64,000 bases of DNA from Lepturacanthus savala (Eukaryota > Chordata > Actinopteri > Scombriformes > Trichiuridae), in contig JARUPU010000033.1 of assembly GCA_030544235.1 (NCBI GenBank), positions 992,001-1,056,000 of the forward strand, written 5' to 3'. A program made the position numbers and the translations under genes. Shown here one piece after another: positions 34,900 to 46,583 of the stretch (positions are counted from its first letter, which is position 1; each line of letters opens with the position of its first letter). The notes under the pieces are model-generated. The model worked only from the letters and a program-made list of their open reading frames with translations, was not told the origin of the DNA and did no database searches.

Positions 34900-35650
34900 G
34901 CACAAAACTGGGTTTATATCAGTGGTGTCAAAAGTACACACATTTGTTACTTAAGTAAAAGTATAGATACTGCAGTTTAAAAACACTCTGGTAAAAGTTT
35001 ATGTATCAACTTGATGTCTTTACTCAAGTAAACTGAAAAGGTATGTGCTCATAAATCTACTTAAAGTATAAAGTAACATAAAAAAAAATACATAAAATAA
35101 ATTAGTCGGTGCCAATATATAGATTGGAAGCTTAATTTGAAACGGATTATACACGTGGCCTAAGACACAGCATCATCATAATCCCATTACTATCAAAGAC
35201 AAAGCAACTCGAGGAGCATGTTCTTTCTCAAACTTTTTTGGAATTCAACATCCAAACTGAGGTAGCACTCAAGAGGTAGGTATTCAGGCCTGCAAAACTG
35301 CCAGAAACAGAGAGACACTAGCAGTACATGGCGGTGATGATGGTAACATTTCCATAGGGGGTCTATTTGGAAAGGCAACAGGCATTGGATATTTATACCT
35401 TTTGGTTCTTAAAAGAAAAAAAAATGCTGATTTTTTGTTTCCTTCTTTGGCTCAATAGACAAATCATCACTTACTCTTTGAGTTAATCATTCAGCCATTT
35501 GAATCAGGTTCACGCGGCAGGCACAGGCAAAAGAACCTGCTCCTCTAGGACCACACATGGGTCGAGATGATGCTTTATTGGACGTCGGAACTCGGAGCTA
35601 CACACAACATAACATCAGAACTGAGCACTTCCAGCTTAAAAACTGGGGTA
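34900..35650. other. Loop, dispersed repeat and unassigned DNA
   Basis: 34920-35090 has acttaagtaaaagta-type motifs characteristic of a common fish non-autonomous repeat. 35150-35400 has partial open frames on both strands but no family I recognise. 35400-35650 shows nothing clear. Confidence 0.4.
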
Positions 35651-35656
35651 TCATCA

Positions 35657-35860
35657 GAGGTGTCAAGTAATGAAGTACAAATACTTTGTTAGTGTACTTA
35701 CGTACACTTTTTAGGTATCTATACTTTACTCCATTACTATTTTTTCTGCCTACTTCTGACTTCTAGTCATTACATTTTCACACAAGTATCTGTACTTTCT
35801 ATTGCATTTTCTATTGCATTACATTTTTAAAACCAATGGTCTCGTTACTCTTGCTTTAAC
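35657..35860. repeat. Dispersed repeat, direct copy 1
   Basis: Begins gaggtgtcaagtaatgaag and runs through tacaaatactttgttagtgt and acactttttaggtatctata to ctcgttactcttgctttaa. It matches 38446-38635 in the same orientation with a few differences. Confidence 0.85.
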
Positions 35861-36282
35861 TTGGTGAACCGCTAACTTTTGTAAAACGGATGAAAACTGT
35901 TGCACTGTGTCGGATGCCGGCCGGAAGAACCAGAGCGTGGGTCTATCTATGGGCTACAAATGCGCCTTCAAAAATAAATATTATACAAACATAAAAAAAA
36001 CTTTTTTATGTCTGCATGGGCGCAGATAGCACAGAGGACACATTTACAGTGACACCGATCTGTCCCCCTCTCCCACACTGTCCCTACGTAAGTCAACAAA
36101 CAGGTTAAATAAAGGCGAAAGTGATCGTCGCAGTGTTTTTGCAACGAGGTGCATTCAGTTGTCCTTGTAAATCGGAAGTTTGAAGTCAGAGAAGCACTGA
36201 AATCTAGCATCTATACAAGTACCCCGAAAAATGTCATACTGCGCAATCGGCTTAGTTACAGTTTTTTGGTTTTTTGTGATGT

Positions 36283-36678
36283 TTGTTGAAGAAAATTCCA
36301 GAGTCTTGTACAAGTTTGCTGTATGGTGGGAAATTTATTCTCAGTGATCTATACGGTCACAGACCAAGTCTGTTACAGAAAGTCAACCCCGAATGGTGGT
36401 GGGTCTATAGCTTCTATGTCATGAGATCAAAGCAATCACAAGGAAAACAAAGACATTTGGATGTCAACAAAAGGGAAGGTGGGGAACATCAAAGGAATTC
36501 AGTTGGCTTTGATGTGACGCATGAATCAATGTCTGGTGACCTTCACATTTGGAGATATGTGAAATTCCCAGTAACCCTACGAAGAAGCACAGACATTCTA
36601 CAATGTGATAGCTTTAGCTGTTCAGCGGAATGTGATCCAGCATATAACTTTGTGAGTAGCCTTCAACCAAAAATTTAA
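36283..36678 (+). CDS. Unassigned ORF of 131 codons in loop
   Basis: Open from an ATT/TTG-type start region to TAA at 36,678. It includes NPEWWWVYSFYVMRSKQ and LRRSTDILQCDSFSC. It has no signal peptide or clear membrane segment that I can point to. It sits just upstream of retroviral gag/protease-like sequence on the same strand, so it may be part of the same degraded element or a neighbouring repeat. Function unknown. Confidence 0.35.
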   Translation: MLKKIPESCTSLLYGGKFILSDLYGHRPSLLQKVNPEWWWVYSFYVMRSKQSQGKQRHLDVNKREGGEHQRNSVGFDVTHESMSGDLHIWRYVKFPVTLRRSTDILQCDSFSCSAECDPAYNFVSSLQPKI

Positions 36679-37045
36679 TTGAAAGTGCAAATGACAGTTG
36701 GGTCCTCAGGAAAACCTATGAATAAACTAGTAGAGCTAGCTCAGCATCATTGGGATAATACAGAACAAATATATTATAAAATGCAAGAAATGCTAATGTA
36801 TGTTCAAGTTTCTCACTATACAGGCGGAGCTCCGAGAGGTTGCAGTGGCAGGGGAACCAACAACAGAGGAAGGAGGGACAGAAATACATGACAATCAATC
36901 AAATCAGAAAGTGATCCTTCTTCTTTTGTGGTGAGCCAGATCACTGGGTAGGGGACTGTCCACATAGAGCACAACAAAACAAATATACCCTGCCTATGGC
37001 GGCATTAGGGAGAACTCAGGAGGAATACCAGCATCCCCCACCGCA
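36679..37045 (+). pseudogene. Endogenous retrovirus gag C-terminal remnant
   Basis: 36679-36891 encodes a short Gag-like segment ending in an Arg/Gly-rich basic stretch (GRGTNNRGRRDRN). About 50 bp later, a decayed CCHC zinc knuckle is visible near 36925-36960 (FCGEPDHW followed by GDCPH), with the first Cys lost and a stop just before it. The order basic region, knuckle, protease fits Gag-Pro of a vertebrate retrovirus. Broken by stops and frame changes. Only this fragment is seen; no reverse transcriptase or env was found. Confidence 0.6.
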
Positions 37046-37164
37046 CAACTCATAGAGCTGTCAGGACAGTGACCAAATTAAAACAGAAGGAAATGTTATC
37101 CAAGCTCCACTAATTAAATTGGCAACAACAAATGAAGAACCTAATTTCATGATCGAGGTAAATA

Positions 37165-37578
37165 GAGACCTTATGTCTTGTGGATACAGGAGCTTCACTT
37201 TCGAATTTAAAACCAACAAAATCCATAAAGTTGAAAAAATCCAAAGAAACAGTAAGAGTTGTGGGTGTTGGAGGGATTCTTTTGAGTCTACCAGTATCTA
37301 CTACAAGTCTACTATTTCTAATTTCTATAGGGCCTTTTACTGAAAATGTGTCAGGTTTCACAACTTCTCATTCATTTCATGTGGGAAAAGATGTGTCATA
37401 CGTTTCTTCTTCTTTTTTTCCTCAAAACTGGGTGCCAATAAATAAGATCTGTCCCGTCTTTTCTTTCATAACATGTGACCGACCAGGTCACATGGGAAAT
37501 ATCCACAGACGAAGGTGGGGCAATCCACAGCCCGGCCAAGACTGTGGACTCCACATGCATAGCTATTTACAACTATGA
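37165..37578 (+). pseudogene. Endogenous retrovirus protease remnant
   Basis: The aspartic protease active-site motif LVDTGAS is readable at about 37168-37195. VRVVGVGG and a hydrophobic strand region (SLLFLISIGPFTENVSG) follow, as in retropepsins. Polymerase coding does not follow; only about 200 bp of decayed sequence remain. It cannot encode a working enzyme with the missing upstream frame and no polyprotein. Confidence 0.65.
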
Positions 37579-38240
37579 GAAATTTAAATCCCTGAAACAG
37601 CTACATCTAGTGAAGATAGACTGGTAGCAAGATGCATAGTCAGCCATGATGGCATTTACCATGGTAACATTTTGATTTGACTTTTGTATGGGGGCTGTTT
37701 TAGCCATCTAGATTTTAGTAATCGTAAAGCAGCCAAATGCAACTTCAAGAGTTGACAATTTTCTTTGTATTAGTACTGCTATACTGAAAGCTGCCATACT
37801 GAAAGTCAAAAGGACAAACCAGAGACAGATAACTTAAAACGTTCCTCTACTATAGTCTCCACACTCTTCAGCCTGTTTTGGGTTTTTGTGACTTGGCAAA
37901 ATGGTCCATTTATTTTGCTTTTTTGAAAAGTACAGTAACCCTAGGATCACCTCAGGCAGTTACTTTGACATTTTTGTTTGTATTGGTCATCTGAAAGCCA
38001 AATGTTTTCTGATTGAAATTTTGAAAGTGAATTTTTTTTTAAATGTAACTTTAAGAAGCATTTGCACTTTGAAGGAACGGAATGTTGCTTTAATAAAAAA
38101 GCAACAGTTTACATTGGTTACACATGCTGTGTATTTTTCTAGATGGTGATGACCACCACATTTGGCTTGTATTGTTACACAATTGCATACTTGATTGTTA
38201 TAAATAAATGTGAGTTTAAGGAATTCAATTTTGTGTCATT
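37579..38240. other. Loop, no gene recognised
   Basis: AT-rich DNA, no clear family. No LTR boundary could be identified. Confidence 0.5.
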
Positions 38241-38248
38241 TATTTGAA

Positions 38249-38440
38249 TATATATATATATATATATAGTAGCTCATTAGTTCATTGATTTCAATGTAAC
38301 TTTCTTCAATAAGTCTAACATAACTTTGTTCACTAAATCAAATATGACTTTGTGTAATAAATACAACATGGCTTTATTTAATAATTCCACCATAACTCTG
38401 TTAAATGAACTCAACATAACTGTGTTGAATACATCTAAAC
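38249..38440. repeat. (TA)n and 24-bp minisatellite
   Basis: (TA)n lies at about 38249-38269. Six imperfect 24-bp units follow, with a taac/tgac/tggc core starting at 38297, 38321, 38345, 38369, 38393 and 38417 (consensus like cataactttgttcaataaat). Not present in the arms. Confidence 0.88.
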
Positions 38441-38442
38441 CA

Positions 38443-38640
38443 GAGGTGTCAAGTAACGAAGTACAAATACTTTGTTACTGTACTTAAGTACACTTTTTAG
38501 GTATCTATCCTTTACTCCATTACTATTTTCTCTGCCTACTTCTGGCTTCTACTCATTACATTTTCACACAAGAATCTGTACTTTCTATTGCTTACATTTT
38601 TAAAACCAACGATCTCGTTACTCTTGCTTTAAGAGTCTCA
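38443..38640. repeat. Dispersed repeat, direct copy 2
   Basis: Second copy of the repeat at 35657-35860, in the same orientation, ending at ctcgttactcttgctttaag. Sequence beyond it is unrelated to that after copy 1. Confidence 0.85.
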
Positions 38641-39399
38641 GGAAGATAGAGTGGGTGATGTCATTGTTAGTGTAGAGGGAGAGAAAATGGCCCAAAAAAA
38701 TAAATTTATAAATTGCTGTAGTAACTGCTACACTCACTGCACATCAATAATTGTTATATCAAAACGTAGGCACGACTGTCGTCGTGATCGAAAAAATACC
38801 ACTAACCAAGCTGTGAATTCTACACAGAATTAAAAATTATATCAGTACGACCGGGGAAAGCCTGCTCTCAGAAAATCTGATCATTTTGTCACCATCTTTT
38901 ACGGTTTTCGATTTATGAGCATTTGTTTGGCATGTGGTCCGACCAGAGGTAGCCTTTCTGCCTCCCCAGATTTAGTCGGATAGTCATGAATTCAAATGTA
39001 GCAGAGAAGTTAGTCACCATGGTAACGGCCCAGCTGCTGGAGATTACATATTGCATTAATGGCCGACAATATATCAATAAATTAATTCTAACATTATTAA
39101 CATTCTATTTTTAGAATGAATTTACTGTATTCAAACATCCTAAATAATATACATTATAATGTAGCTAATGTACCATTTGTAAGGAGTGTCTAGAACATAC
39201 CAATATAAGTCTTTTGCTCAAGTTCTTCGACCCATGCCAGATGTCTATGGAATGGTTTATACAACATTCTTTGTAAACTCTTTTAGTTGAAGGGCATCAA
39301 CGTAAAAAAAACAAAAAAAAAAAAAAACAAGTTAAAAAAATTATCCAGTCGTTTCTTATAGTTATACTTGTGGTGTAGCTGCAATGTACAGTGCTCCAT
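38641..39399. other. Loop, no gene recognised
   Basis: Includes an A-rich tract at 39305-39328. No coding evidence. Confidence 0.5.
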
Positions 39400-40082
39400 A
39401 AACTTTCTCTCGTTTGGAAGAGAACAATGAGATGAAAAGCCTTGTAGGCCTAAATCAGTTAAATATTTTTAGAGAAAATCTTGTTAACCTTTTACTTTAT
39501 GTACAATGGTATGGAAAAGCTATTGTTTTCATGTGGTTCATGTTTTAAAGCTTTTATTGCTCCATAAGCATTCTCTCGGTCGGAAGAGCACAATCAGATG
39601 AAAAGCCTTGTAGGCCTAAATCAATGAAATATTTTTACAGAAAATCTTGTTTACCTTTTATTTTGTGTACAATGGTATAGTTTTGGATTAGGAATTCACC
39701 TGGGAAAACTATTGTTTTCATGTGGTTCATGTTTTAAACTTTTTATGGCTCCAGAAGCTTTCTCTCGGTCTGAAGAGCACAAAAAGATAAAAAGCTATGT
39801 AGGCCTAAATCAGTACAATATTTTTACAGAAAATCTTGTTTACCTCATACTTTATGTGAAATGGTATACTTTTGGATTAGAAATTCACCTGGGAAAGCTA
39901 TTGTTTTCATGTGGATCATGTTTTAAAGTTTTTATCGCTCCATAAGCATTCTCTCGGTCGGAAGAGAACAATAATTTGAAAAGCGATGTATGCCTGAATC
40001 AGTGAAATATTTTTACAGAAAATCGTATTTACCTTTTATTTTATGTACGTATGTATAGTTTTGGATTAGAAATTCACCTGGG
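39400..40082 (+). repeat. Decayed satellite monomers inside the loop
   Basis: Three to four degenerate 189-bp-type units (landmarks tctctcggt, gtaggcctaaatc, attcacctggga) in the same orientation as the left array. They resemble the left-edge monomers at 13994-14640 more than the array itself, and end at gggaaagtccgac exactly as on the left. Confidence 0.9.
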
Positions 40083-40462
40083 AAAGTCCGACATTATTTT
40101 CCAGACATCCAGAATCCAGACATCTATAGTAACAAAGTGAAATTCTTTTGGCATAAAGGTCACCACAGGGGTTACTACAGGAATAGCAGAAAGGCGACAG
40201 AAGGCCACACAAATTTAAATAATTTCATCAAGAAGCCATGGGAAGGCCTCGTTCAATCTCAAATATTAGGCTTCACATACACCAATGGGTGCAAGGAAGA
40301 ACAACTGTATCAACAACAGTGGTCAAACGCACTCTAGTGCCTGAAATGCCTATACTAACGTTAAAAGTTAAAATATATTGTGAGTATGTAATGATGTTGT
40401 TGTTGAAATCACTGTTTGTAATGATGAGAAGTAAGGTTAAAGAAAAACTAGACAATTCACAA
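40083..40462 (+). repeat. Satellite-flanking module, copy 2
   Basis: Direct copy of 14640-15011, several percent diverged. It contains an open stretch (40137-40337) with KFFWHKGHH and LNNFIKKPWEGL, which is also open in part on the left. No family recognised. The match stops at gacaattcac, about 70 bp before the right inverted arm begins. Confidence 0.82.
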
Positions 40463-40534
40463 TTGTTTTTATTTATTTATTTTATAGGTGTAAGAAATTG
40501 TATGCCAGTAAAAACAGCAAATCTCTGTTACCTG
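40463..40534. other. Junction between satellite module and right arm
   Basis: About 70 bp of AT-rich filler (tttatttatttattttatag) not obviously shared with the other copies. The inverted arm then starts at aaaaacagcaaatctctgtt. Confidence 0.7.
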
Positions 40535-40771
40535 TTCACCTTGTTGTATATCACCATTATGTTTTTTTTTCTGAACAGCCCCAATTCATACGCTACCTAG
40601 CTGCTAATGTTACATAGTGATGTTTATGACCAAATATCTTTACAGTAGTGTGCAGAACTTTACATCATAGCAAAAGTTATCCTAATTTATCAAGTTTATA
40701 ATATGTAGCTGAATCACAAGTGTGTTTTGTTTGACTTTTAGCTGTGTTATATAAATTGTTCATTGATTTAG

Positions 40772-40990
40772 AGCTTCCATGACGAGAGCCTTGTTGGTTC
40801 TGATTCTGATTATACTCCGGAGCCATCTACATCCAGAGAACAACCCCAGCGACATATAAGAGGAGCACCAAGGGCCCGAAGAGGAAGAAGAGAAAGAGGA
40901 AGGGCACGCGGAGACCGGACAAGTGTTCTTGTAGACGAAGACATAAAAAGAGTACAAGATCTTCAAGCCCGAAGGATTGCTGACGAGCAG
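40772..40990 (+). CDS. P2X7-like gene exon 2, right arm
   Basis: 219-bp open exon, acceptor gatttag, donor gagcag|gtatt. It differs from the left copy at roughly 4 percent of sites, far more than the outer arm does. Exon 1 is missing because the arm ends inside intron 1 at about 40,534, so this copy cannot start at its original ATG. Confidence 0.7.
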
Positions 40991-41294
40991 GTATTCATCA
41001 CATTACTTCTCTGTTATCCATTTTAAATAGCCCATTATAACTGATTTTATTTTGTTAGTTTTTATTGTTTTCATGTATAACGTATGCTTTTATGTAGCGC
41101 TTTGAGATTGTTTTCAATGAAAATGCATTACAAATCAAATGATATTACTTTTTAAACGTATCTTGCCTCTGACAAAGAACTGTTTTTATCTTAATCGAGT
41201 TTTCAGTGACTTGTTAACGTACCTATAATGGACTGTATACATAAAATACAAGGACAACATGGCTGTTCTTTAGAGTTTGTTATTTTATTTACAG

Positions 41295-41543
41295 GCCAGG
41301 ATTCACTCACTGAGCTTAGAACAATCACATGAACTGCTGGAGCTCTGTCTGACCCGTGACTTCAGCCTAATGCTCGACGTGCTCCAACTTACATCCAGTG
41401 CCCCTCCATCAGACCCCCCAGCTGCAGGGCGACCCCCATGGTGTGTCTACACAAACTGCCAGGAGATGCCCATGGATATAGAGAGAAAATGCTGTGGACA
41501 AGTTCAGGACTCCTGCTACTGGCAGTTGTGTGGATCTGTATGA
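41295..41543 (+). CDS. P2X7-like domain exon, right arm
   Basis: 83 codons to TGA at 41,543, acceptor atttacag. It contains LLELCLTRDFSLMLDVLQL, then GRPPWCVYTNCQEMP and a CCGQ block as in P2RX7_C-type domains. It is open here, where the left arm has a nonsense codon. The protein would still lack its N-terminus and most of the ballast domain. Confidence 0.7.
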   Translation, partial: ARIHSLSLEQSHELLELCLTRDFSLMLDVLQLTSSAPPSDPPAAGRPPWCVYTNCQEMPMDIERKCCGQVQDSCYWQLCGSV

Positions 41544-41698
41544 TATATTTAAAGTTAAGATAATTACTTTTTAATCTCTAAATCGTTGAATTATCAAATT
41601 TATCGGTTTCGGAATCTTCTGGAAGGACTGACGTCATCATCCAGCATAGACAGCGGCCATCTTGTTCTCTCCCTTTGACTCTCAGCTCCACTCAGTAG

Positions 41699-42424
41699 TT
41701 ATGGGAATTGTCGTTCACTTTGAAGAACTAGTTCAGTTCAGATCGTTCAGTAAAAAAACCCATTCATTTCGTTCATTTCGTTCACTCTGTGCTTTCTGCT
41801 TTCCTATTCAACAAATAAGCGTTCACTGAACCGTTTCCCTGCTAGTGGGTGCGAACCGTTCACTGAACTACTTTCCTCCAAGTGGGTGCGAACCTTTCAC
41901 TGATCCGCTTCCCTGTTAGTGGGTGCGAAACGTTCAGTGAACCGCTTCCCTGCTAGTGGGTGCGAACCGTTCACTGAACCACTTGCCCATAGGTCTGAGC
42001 CATTTAGTGAACAGCTTCGCGTGAAATAGTTCTGAACGAATCCACTGAATTTAAGGGGAAGCCGTTCAGTGTACGGTTCGCTCTTGTACTGTTGGTGTAT
42101 GTGTCCTTTTTTTTTTTTTTTTTTTGAATATATAGCTTTTTAAAACTCAGACATTTTACAGTAAAGGTTGGTTAAAAACAATAATACTGTTAACATTATT
42201 AATAATAATAATAATAATAATAACTATTGTTATTATTATTATCCTTATTAAAAATAACCAATAAATCAGAAATCATTTTGTTGCATTTTATTGTCGAATA
42301 GGAAACACACCAGCACACACATACACACATAGACACACGCCCCAACCCCTCCCCCCCACAATCTGAAATGAACTAGTTCTTCAAAGTGAACGACAATTCC
42401 CAAAGTGAACGGCTCGGCGGAGCA

Positions 42425-42465
<41 letters not shown>

Positions 42466-42700
42466 CCCGCCCTCCTCACGCGTGTAGTACAACCAGGAAA
42501 GCTGCTGCTGTTTTCTAGCTTGCCTAGGGAGGAAATATGATTGGTGACCAGACTGTTCAGCCAATTAAGGACGCCACGAACGAAAAGAACGGGTCTTTTC
42601 GAGGAAGTGAACTAGGTTCACCAAAAAGAACTCGTTCTTTTGATTCGTTCGTTCACAACCGACACAACACTACCACTCAGAGAACAAAGGACTTTGCTGC
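41699..42700. repeat. GTTCGTTCA-rich repeat with microsatellites, right arm
   Basis: Inverted counterpart of 32120-33200, including the 37-bp minisatellite at about 41819-41982, a T-run near 42108-42125, an (ATA)n block at 42198-42240 and (CA)n at 42426-42463. The CA tract is about 38 bp here against 24 bp on the left, and the 18-base G-run of the left arm is a short C-rich tract here. Confidence 0.75.
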
Positions 42701-42830
42701 TGCTCCGCTGTTTATTGGACTATTAGACAGATTTAGACGAAAATCGCATTTTTGTGGATTATTTAATCGTTTCCTTGGATCCCGGACGCCTGTGACCGGC
42801 TTCAACAGGTAAGATAGACTTCTTCTGAGT

Positions 42831-43720
42831 AAATGACTATTTTCTTTGCCTCGTCATCCCGTTAGCATTAGCCTGTTAGCTACTTCGCCAGAGTGCTTCT
42901 GACATAACTGCTTTTAGTATTTAAATGGTTTTATGTCCGCGTGGCAGTCTGTGTCCGAGACGAAAAGTTATGTTTTTGTCAGGATTTGCTTTTTTGGTCG
43001 TTTTTTTTACCGTGTGATGTTGATGTGTTATGTTAGCATTAATGCTGTTGTTAGCCGTGTGTGTGTGTGTCTTACTATGACTGGGTGGGTGTTTCTTGGT
43101 GAGGACAATTTATATTTTTGACAGGATTGTTGTTTTTGTTCGTGTATTGTGGTTATTGTTAGCATTAGTGCCGTTAGGCCGCTAGCTTCTTAGCCCTTTG
43201 TGTAAGACATAACTACTGTTACTGTATTTGGAGGGTGTGTGTGTGAAAATCTGCTTTTGATAGAATGAGCGTTTATTAATCACTGTCGTGTGATCTTAAT
43301 GGAGTTAAAGTTTTGCAGTTAAAAAGTTTAGATACATCAGTATTATGTACTGTATAATATAATATCAGAATATTGTTATTGACATCAGTCATTTTCAGTC
43401 AGATATTAATCAGAGTTTATTATTCTGTTTCTAGTATTGCCTAAACAATACTACTGTTTTTAATATACTTTATGTAAGGCGACCTTGAGGCTACGAAAGG
43501 CGCCCAATAAATAAAATGTATTATTATTATTATTTATATAGTGACTTTACTTTTAGTTGAGTTTTAATAAACACATCTAGCTAGTCTTGTGAGTTAATGT
43601 AGTAAAGTATTGCAGTAAAGATGTAAACAGTGTATCTCTGGTATTTATTTGTAGTCAATAATACCACACAGTAATCTGAGTCAATGAGTTTATTGGTGTG
43701 TGTGTGTGTAGTTGAACATA
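42831..43720. other. AT-rich spacer, no gene recognised, right arm
   Basis: Mirror of 31211-32100. Contains the GCTAAC/GTTAGC-type motifs and (TAT)n near 43520. Confidence 0.5.
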
Positions 43721-43889
43721 CACAGCAAAATCACAAGTGTTAATTCAACTCGCATAGAGTTAATCTTAACACTTTTCCCGAGTTTATATAATTCTGACGG
43801 ATTCTGAGTAAAAATTACACTTAACAGTGTTAATATTTTCACTCTTTAATAGTGTTAAAATTTGACACCCTCAGTGTCATTTTATGACA
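43721..43889. mobile_element. Probable transposon terminus, right arm
   Basis: Starts CACAGCAAAATCACAAGTG at 43,721, followed by TTAACAC-type subterminal repeats. It is the inverted copy of 31042-31210. Confidence 0.5.
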
Positions 43890-44180
43890 CCACATCGGTG
43901 CACTTATTTTTATTCTTTGTTTTAACATTTAAATATGCAAAGTTTTCACAAAATACATATGTACATAATACAGGTACAACAGACAGGGCCATCTATAGCA
44001 AAATAAAATGCAAGATATCACTCATAGCTGATATTTGGAAAAAAAATAATAATAATAAATAAAATGAGTTGGCCTAACGGGCCTTCATGTCCATAGCTCT
44101 CACATGAGTCACTCTCGGTTTAACATTTCAGTCCGTAGTGAAACAGGGTGCCCCCCAGGGGTGCGTGTTCCTCCACACGT

Positions 44181-46575
44181 TCATCATGGTGTCTAATTTG
44201 GGAATCTCAGCACGGAAAAGTTCAAAATTCTCCACACAGAGCATTCCAAAATCAATGAGATTGCTTCTGGTCCAAGTAAAATTGTCGGGCACTCATTACT
44301 CAGCCATTTCCTGGTTATTGCTTTCTTACTACTTGCTAATAGTATTTGTAATAAGTACCTATCTTGTTTATTCATCACAATCGGTGTTTCCTAAATATAT
44401 AACACTGAAGCTTAGGTCAAGCTGCATGTTAATTATTGAGCTGATTGCTGTTACTACCTCTACCCAATATGAAGAAATATTAGGGCAATCCCAAAATATA
44501 TGGAAGTGGCCAGCAGACATGTCACCACACCTTCTCCAACACTGTCCGTGTTCTGGGTTGTTGGTTTGTAACCTTTTAATTTTGGGAGTTATGAAAAACC
44601 TTAAATTGTTTTTCCAGGTGAATTCTCTCCACAGATCTGAGCTGGAGGTAGTGGATTGTGTCCTACAAATGTTTACCCAGTCATCTTCAGTTAACTGTAT
44701 GTTAGCTTCTTTCTCCCATCTTGATTTAATATACATTGTGGAATGACCCCTGTCAAGTTGTAGAGCAGAATAAATCCTGGAGATCAGTTTTCTGTCAGTA
44801 TCACCCTTCCATGCCTTATATATCCTGATCAGGTTCATTCCTTCTTCTCCAATAGTTTTTATGTTTTTATCAAAATAGTGTCTTAGTTGAAGGTATCTGA
44901 AGAAATCGCGTTTGTCCAGATCATGAGTTTCTGTGAGGCGTTGAAAGGGATCTAATCCAGTATTTTATCCAGAGGAAATTTTGCAGTATGAGGTGATGCC
45001 CAGTTCTGTCCAGTGTCTTAATCTGCTGTCCAGTTTTTTTTGGAGGGTTTTGTCTCCCAATATAGACGGGAGAGGTACTCTCATTAAATTTTGTTCCAAG
45101 TCCTTCCATTTTTCATCGCATTCAGGATCACAACAGCAGACCAGAAATCGCAGCTGTGCTGCCCTATAATAATCTTCCAGGCAGGGCAAGGGCCATTCCA
45201 CCTTTGTCCTTAGGCAGCTGTAATGTCTTAAAACTAATCCGTGTTTTTTATTTTTTTCAAATAAATGTTGATATCATCATATTCCATTCGATGAATTACC
45301 TGGGAGGTATACACTGAAAAAGGTATAAGAGTAGGTAGTATATTCATCTTGATGATTTCTATCCGGTTGTGCATGTTTGTCGGTGGTAATAACCAGCGAC
45401 TGAGGTCTGCTTTAATGTCCGCTGTTATGGGGGTATAGTTTTGGTCAAATATGGTAGTTAAATCTTTTGGACTCCAAGGTGTTTGATTACGTTGCCTGCC
45501 CATTTAAATTTACATGTTCTATAAATGCTTTCTTGTGGTCCCGGGTTAAAGGTCAAAGTCTGAGTTTTCTGTAAATTTAATTTGTAACCAGAATATGAGT
45601 CAAATTCTTTGAGTAGAGACATTAATTTAGGTAGACTTACTTGAGGGTTAGTGAGAGTTAAGAGAATGTCTGCATATAGGCAAATTTTATATTGTGTGTT
45701 TCCACTCAGTATCCTAGTTATATCTTCATCCTCACTTATTACCTGTGCCAATGGCTCAATAAAGAGTGCAAAAAGTGTGGGATTAAGGGGGCATCCCTGA
45801 CGACATCCCCTCTCAAGCAACACTGTCTTGGATAAGTATCCGTTTATTTTAATTCTTGCCGTGGGGGAGCAGTATAGAGATTTAAAGCATTCAATTACCT
45901 GATCATTGAAGCCTAGGCGTTTAAGCACCATATATAAGTATTCCCAACGGACCGAATCAAAAGCCTTTTCAGCATCTAGACTAATAACTACGGATTTCAA
46001 ATTACTTTTTCTCATTTGGGTGGTGAAGGGCCCGCCATACGCTGTCCTGGGTTGTCCGTCTGATCTGGATCTATCAGATCGGGGACAATATTTTCCATTC
46101 TTTTTGCTAAGATTGATGCATATATTCTATAATCCATATTTAATACTGATATGGTTCTGTGAGAACTACATTCTGTCTTGTTATTAATTGCTTTAGAGAT
46201 TACTGAAATTATTGCTTGTCTCCATGAAAGTGGTGTCTCCCCCCCCTTTAAGAGTATAGTTAAAACATTCTTTTAGTATTGGTACCAAAGTTTCTCTGAA
46301 GGTTTTGTACCACTCAGATGCATAGCCGTCGGCTCCTGGCATTGTATTTTCTTTCAGTTTCGTTATGGCCATATTTATTTCTTCCTCTGTTATCTTTTTG
46401 TCATTATTCTATTCTGTTATGTTCCTACTGGTGGTAAATCTAGGCATGCTAAGAAGTATGATATAACTGTTGATTCGGCTGCCCGAGGTTACGTGTATAA
46501 TTTCCTATAGTACACTTCAAAAGAGTTTTGAATGTCTTCCAGTTTATGACACATCTTATCATTACATCTTATCAT
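44181..46575 (-). pseudogene. L1 ORF2 reverse transcriptase and C-terminus, right arm
   Basis: Same motifs and same lesions as in the left copy: motif A FDSVRWEYLY, RQGCPLNPTLF, the YADI box lacking one Asp, and the terminal CWRRCGDMSAGHFHIFWDCP cluster. The encoded segments that I compared are identical between arms, so the inactivating changes predate the inverted duplication. Confidence 0.88.
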
Positions 46576-46583
46576 GTACGTAT

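Noticed and set aside
35657..38640. The two direct repeats as LTRs of the retroviral remnant
   Set aside because: They do not start with TG and end with CA, show no primer-binding site or polypurine tract next to them, and resemble a common dispersed fish repeat.
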